Below, piece after piece: positions 62,119 to 64,000 of a DNA stretch of 64,000 nt. This DNA comes from Sinorhizobium saheli (GTDB lineage Bacteria > Pseudomonadota > Alphaproteobacteria > Rhizobiales > Rhizobiaceae). The stretch's first letter is position 1; each line of letters begins with the position of its first letter. The stretch covers positions 1 to 64,000 of the forward strand of contig NZ_LNQB01000068.1 in the NCBI RefSeq assembly GCF_001651875.1, given 5' to 3'. Below the pieces are notes generated by a model. It did no database searches. It was given only the letters and a program-made list of their open reading frames with translations, and was not told the origin of the DNA. The position numbers and the translations under genes are program-made.

Positions 62119-62982
62119 CTATCGACAGTAGCGGTACCCGTTCTCCCGCTCGATGACGTCGAGATGCAGGTGCATCTCGTGCGCCTCGTCGCTGCCCGGA
62201 TCGAGCACGGTCGTGAAGTAGAGGCAGGCCGAGGCCGTGACGGCGCGCTGGAACGCGCCGGTCAAGGTGCCGTCCTCGTCGCGTGGCTGGATGACGATGG
62301 TCTTGCCGTCGGCGAGCTCGAAGGAGGCGATGTCGACGGCGTTGCCGTGGGCGTGTTCCGATATCTTGCCCGTGCTCGCACCGTTCCTGTGCCGGCAGAC
62401 ATAGGTGGAGGCCTGGTTCAAGGCGGTGATGCGGGTATCCGGCCCGAAGGCCGTGCGGGCCGCCGGGGCCGCCGCTTCCTTGGTCCAGGTGGCGAGCGCC
62501 AGTGCCGTCCGGCAGCGCATCCTTCCCCCTGGGGAGAGGGCCACGCCGGGCAATATCGTCTCGACCTCGATCGGCTTGTCGATGCCGCAGCCGCTGCCGT
62601 CGTCGATGCGTGCCGCCTCGGTGAAGCGGCTGCCGATCTTCCTCAGCGCGGCGAGACAGGATGCATATTCCTCGGCGGACTCCGTCTTGACTGGAACGAT
62701 CACCTCCGCCGGGGCCGCGCTCCCGGGCGGAGGGGGAAGCGCGTCATCCTTCTGCGGCAGGTCCTCACCTTTCCCGGGCGGGCTCTCCGCCTTGCTCGCG
62801 TCGTTGGCGAGACCTTCATCGCCGTCGCGCGCCTTCGCCGGTTTCGATGGGGGTCGCGGCATCGGTGTCGGTTGTCCGCCGAGGGTCGCGGGCTTTGCAA
62901 CAGGCACCGGCCCCTTCTTCGGCAGCGTCGCGCCCGTAAGGATCACGGAGGAAAGCAGTATCATTCCGACGGCGTGGCGCAT
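62119..62982 (-). CDS. Extensin-like family protein, secreted
   Basis: This 287-aa protein has a signal peptide (MRHAVGMILLSSVILTGATL), a Pro/Lys-rich linker to about residue 95, and the bacterial extensin-like C-terminal domain: CLAALRKIGSRFTEAA, GCGIDKPIEVETIL, STYVCRHRNG and SEHAHGNAVDIASFELADGK, with DEAHEMHLHLDVIERENGYRYCR at the end. The HAHGNAVD motif is like D-Ala-D-Ala carboxypeptidase metal sites, so a cell-wall hydrolase role is plausible. Cysteines could form disulfides in the periplasm. Confidence 0.87.
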   Translation of the reverse strand: MRHAVGMILLSSVILTGATLPKKGPVPVAKPATLGGQPTPMPRPPSKPAKARDGDEGLANDASKAESPPGKGEDLPQKDDALPPPPGSAAPAEVIVPVKTESAEEYASCLAALRKIGSRFTEAARIDDGSGCGIDKPIEVETILPGVALSPGGRMRCRTALALATWTKEAAAPAARTAFGPDTRITALNQASTYVCRHRNGASTGKISEHAHGNAVDIASFELADGKTIVIQPRDEDGTLTGAFQRAVTASACLYFTTVLDPGSDEAHEMHLHLDVIERENGYRYCR

Positions 62983-63123
62983 TGAGGTCCTCCCGTGTAG
63001 CGGCCGAAGCGGCGTAACGCGCGGAAAAACAATCCTGTTTCAAATTGTGCTGAAATTCAGGACGGGCCCGTCAGGAGGTCGTCGGGAGGGGAGGGGGACG
63101 TCCTTCCCCACCCTAATTTATAT

Positions 63124-63138
63124 TGACTATTACACTCA
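63124..63138 (+). promoter_or_regulatory. Iron-responsive (RirA/IRO-type) operator before the TonB receptor gene
   Basis: TGACTATTACACTCA reads TGA-N9-TCA, the IRO consensus for RirA in rhizobia. It lies 128 bases upstream of the receptor start codon in an AT-rich stretch with ATATTGACT as promoter-like sequence. Confidence 0.65.
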
Positions 63139-63265
63139 TGTTTTCTTATGTGGCGCAAATAAGGCGAGCGAAGCCCGTCTTGCCCGATTTCCGACACATG
63201 CCCAGCCAGCCCTTGAGTTCGCCGCTCAACAGCAAGCCCGGCCAACATCTCAAAAGGACTGGTCC

Positions 63266-64000
63266 ATGCTCAACCGGCATCATCGCCTGGCGCTCCTCGC
63301 ATGCACGGCATTCGTCACCCTCGCCGGGACGACATTTTCCCGTGCGCAATCGGCCGACGAAGCGGCAACGGCCAATGAAAAACAAGATCGCGTCACCGTG
63401 CTGAAAAAGCTGACCGTCAAAGGCGGGGGGGAGGAAGGCGTGGCCGACACCCCGCTTGCCGAAGAGGTGACGCAAGAGGAGCTCGACAACAACCAGATAT
63501 CGAGCTTCGAGGATCTGGGCAGAAGCCTGGAGCCCGGCGTGGGCTTCAACCGCTCGAACGGCAGCGTCAACATTCGCGGCCTCGAGGGGCCTCGTGTGCT
63601 GACGACGATAGACGGCATTCCGATCCCGTTCATCGATGACGGTGCGCGCGACGCGGACGGCGGGATCGACAGCTTCGATTTCGCCGCCCTCTCGGCCGTC
63701 GACATCGTGCGCGGTGCCGATTCCAGCCGCGCCGGCGGCGGCGCGCTCGGCGGCGCCGTGGTGCTCAGGACACTCGAGCCGGAAGACCTGATCGGCGAGG
63801 GCAGGACCTGGGGCGGCATCTTCAAGCTCGCCTATGACGGCGAAGACGAGGGCCTCGGCGGATCCGCCGCCGGTGCCGCGCGCTACGATAACACCGCGGT
63901 CCTGGTCCAGGGCGGTTACAAGAGGGGACACGAAAGGAAGAGCAACGGCGATGTCGGCGGTTATTCCACGACGCGCACTGAGGCGGATCCCGCCGACTAC
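63266..64000 (+). CDS. TonB-dependent outer-membrane receptor, probably haem/haemoglobin type (N-terminal 245 aa, cut by window edge)
   Basis: The frame starts MLNRHHRLALLACTAFVTLA with a signal peptide ending near SRAQS, then DRVTVLKKLTVKGGGEEG before the plug, which shows EELDNNQISSFEDLGRSLEP, NGSVNIRGLEGPRVLTTIDG, DIVRGADSSRAGGGALGGAV and the first barrel strands. The VNIRGLEGPRVL and DGIP text is typical of the haemoglobin/transferrin/lactoferrin receptor group (as ShmR/HmuR). A TGA-N9-TCA iron operator lies upstream. The rest of the gene is outside the window. Haem is inferred from the family and the iron box. Confidence 0.85.
   Translation, partial: MLNRHHRLALLACTAFVTLAGTTFSRAQSADEAATANEKQDRVTVLKKLTVKGGGEEGVADTPLAEEVTQEELDNNQISSFEDLGRSLEPGVGFNRSNGSVNIRGLEGPRVLTTIDGIPIPFIDDGARDADGGIDSFDFAALSAVDIVRGADSSRAGGGALGGAVVLRTLEPEDLIGEGRTWGGIFKLAYDGEDEGLGGSAAGAARYDNTAVLVQGGYKRGHERKSNGDVGGYSTTRTEADPADY

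Overview
The window is a gene-dense, high-GC stretch of alphaproteobacterial DNA that looks like Sinorhizobium/Ensifer (Rhizobiaceae). The evidence is a NolR-type ArsR regulator with a matching NolR box, a BacA/SbmA peptide transporter, a bdhA-xdhA-xdhB gene order known from S. meliloti, a choline choXWV operon, a RirA-type iron operator, and many rhizobial intergenic mosaic (RIME-like) palindromes. From memory, several of these genes (engA/der, bacA, glpK, bdhA-xdhA2-xdhB2) lie on pSymB in S. meliloti, in a block reported to have moved there from the chromosome. The sequence alone cannot say whether this copy is chromosomal or on a chromid. No rRNA, tRNA, CRISPR array, transposase or phage gene was seen.

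Layout. 1-2.0 kb: end of an aldehyde dehydrogenase and L-arabinonate dehydratase (oxidative pentose catabolism). 2.2-5.4 kb (minus): transglutaminase, alpha-E and circularly permuted ATP-grasp genes, a predicted peptide-making operon. 5.7-10.9 kb: GyrI-like protein, EamA transporter, isochorismatase-family hydrolase, DEAD-box RNA helicase, host-attachment protein. 10.9-12.8 kb: a tRNA wobble-uridine methyltransferase (MnmD) divergent from an FAD oxidoreductase, which look like the two halves of MnmC as separate genes. 13.0-25.6 kb: purine catabolism (puuE, uraD, allA, uraH, a hydroxy-acid oxidase, guaD, puuD, a frameshifted LysR gene, xdhB, xdhA) and bdhA. 25.9-34.6 kb: glpK, an ArsR/SRPBCC operon with its own palindromic operator, small membrane proteins, an LLM flavoenzyme, a methionine aminopeptidase, an MFS transporter and bacA. 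34.6-46.9 kb: polysaccharide deacetylase, NnrU, a YfgM-like protein, der, a KDG-kinase-like sugar kinase, alpha-glucosidase, adenine deaminase, an aminotransferase, a small kinase, nolR and a HugZ-like protein. 47.0-51.0 kb: choV-choW-choX and a thymidine kinase broken by an amber codon. 51.2-58.9 kb: an uncharacterised same-strand cluster (coiled-coil protein, unknown 382-aa protein, AAA ATPase, unknown 429-aa protein, DUF2333 membrane protein). A DUF559 endonuclease-like gene, bracketed by two similar palindromic repeats, sits inside this cluster. 58.9-64.0 kb: fhs, DUF1993, a YiiD-type thioesterase, an extensin-like protein and the start of an iron-regulated TonB receptor.

How the genes fit together. 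Adenine deaminase, guanine deaminase, xanthine dehydrogenase, PuuD, UraH, UraD, PuuE and AllA cover most of the route from purine bases to glyoxylate and urea. Allantoicase and XdhC are not in the window. The best candidate for an undescribed system is the 51.2-58.9 kb ATPase/coiled-coil/membrane cluster. A second lead is the repeat-flanked DUF559 gene within it. Two genes carry lesions: an in-frame TAG in tdk and a one-base frameshift in the LysR gene.
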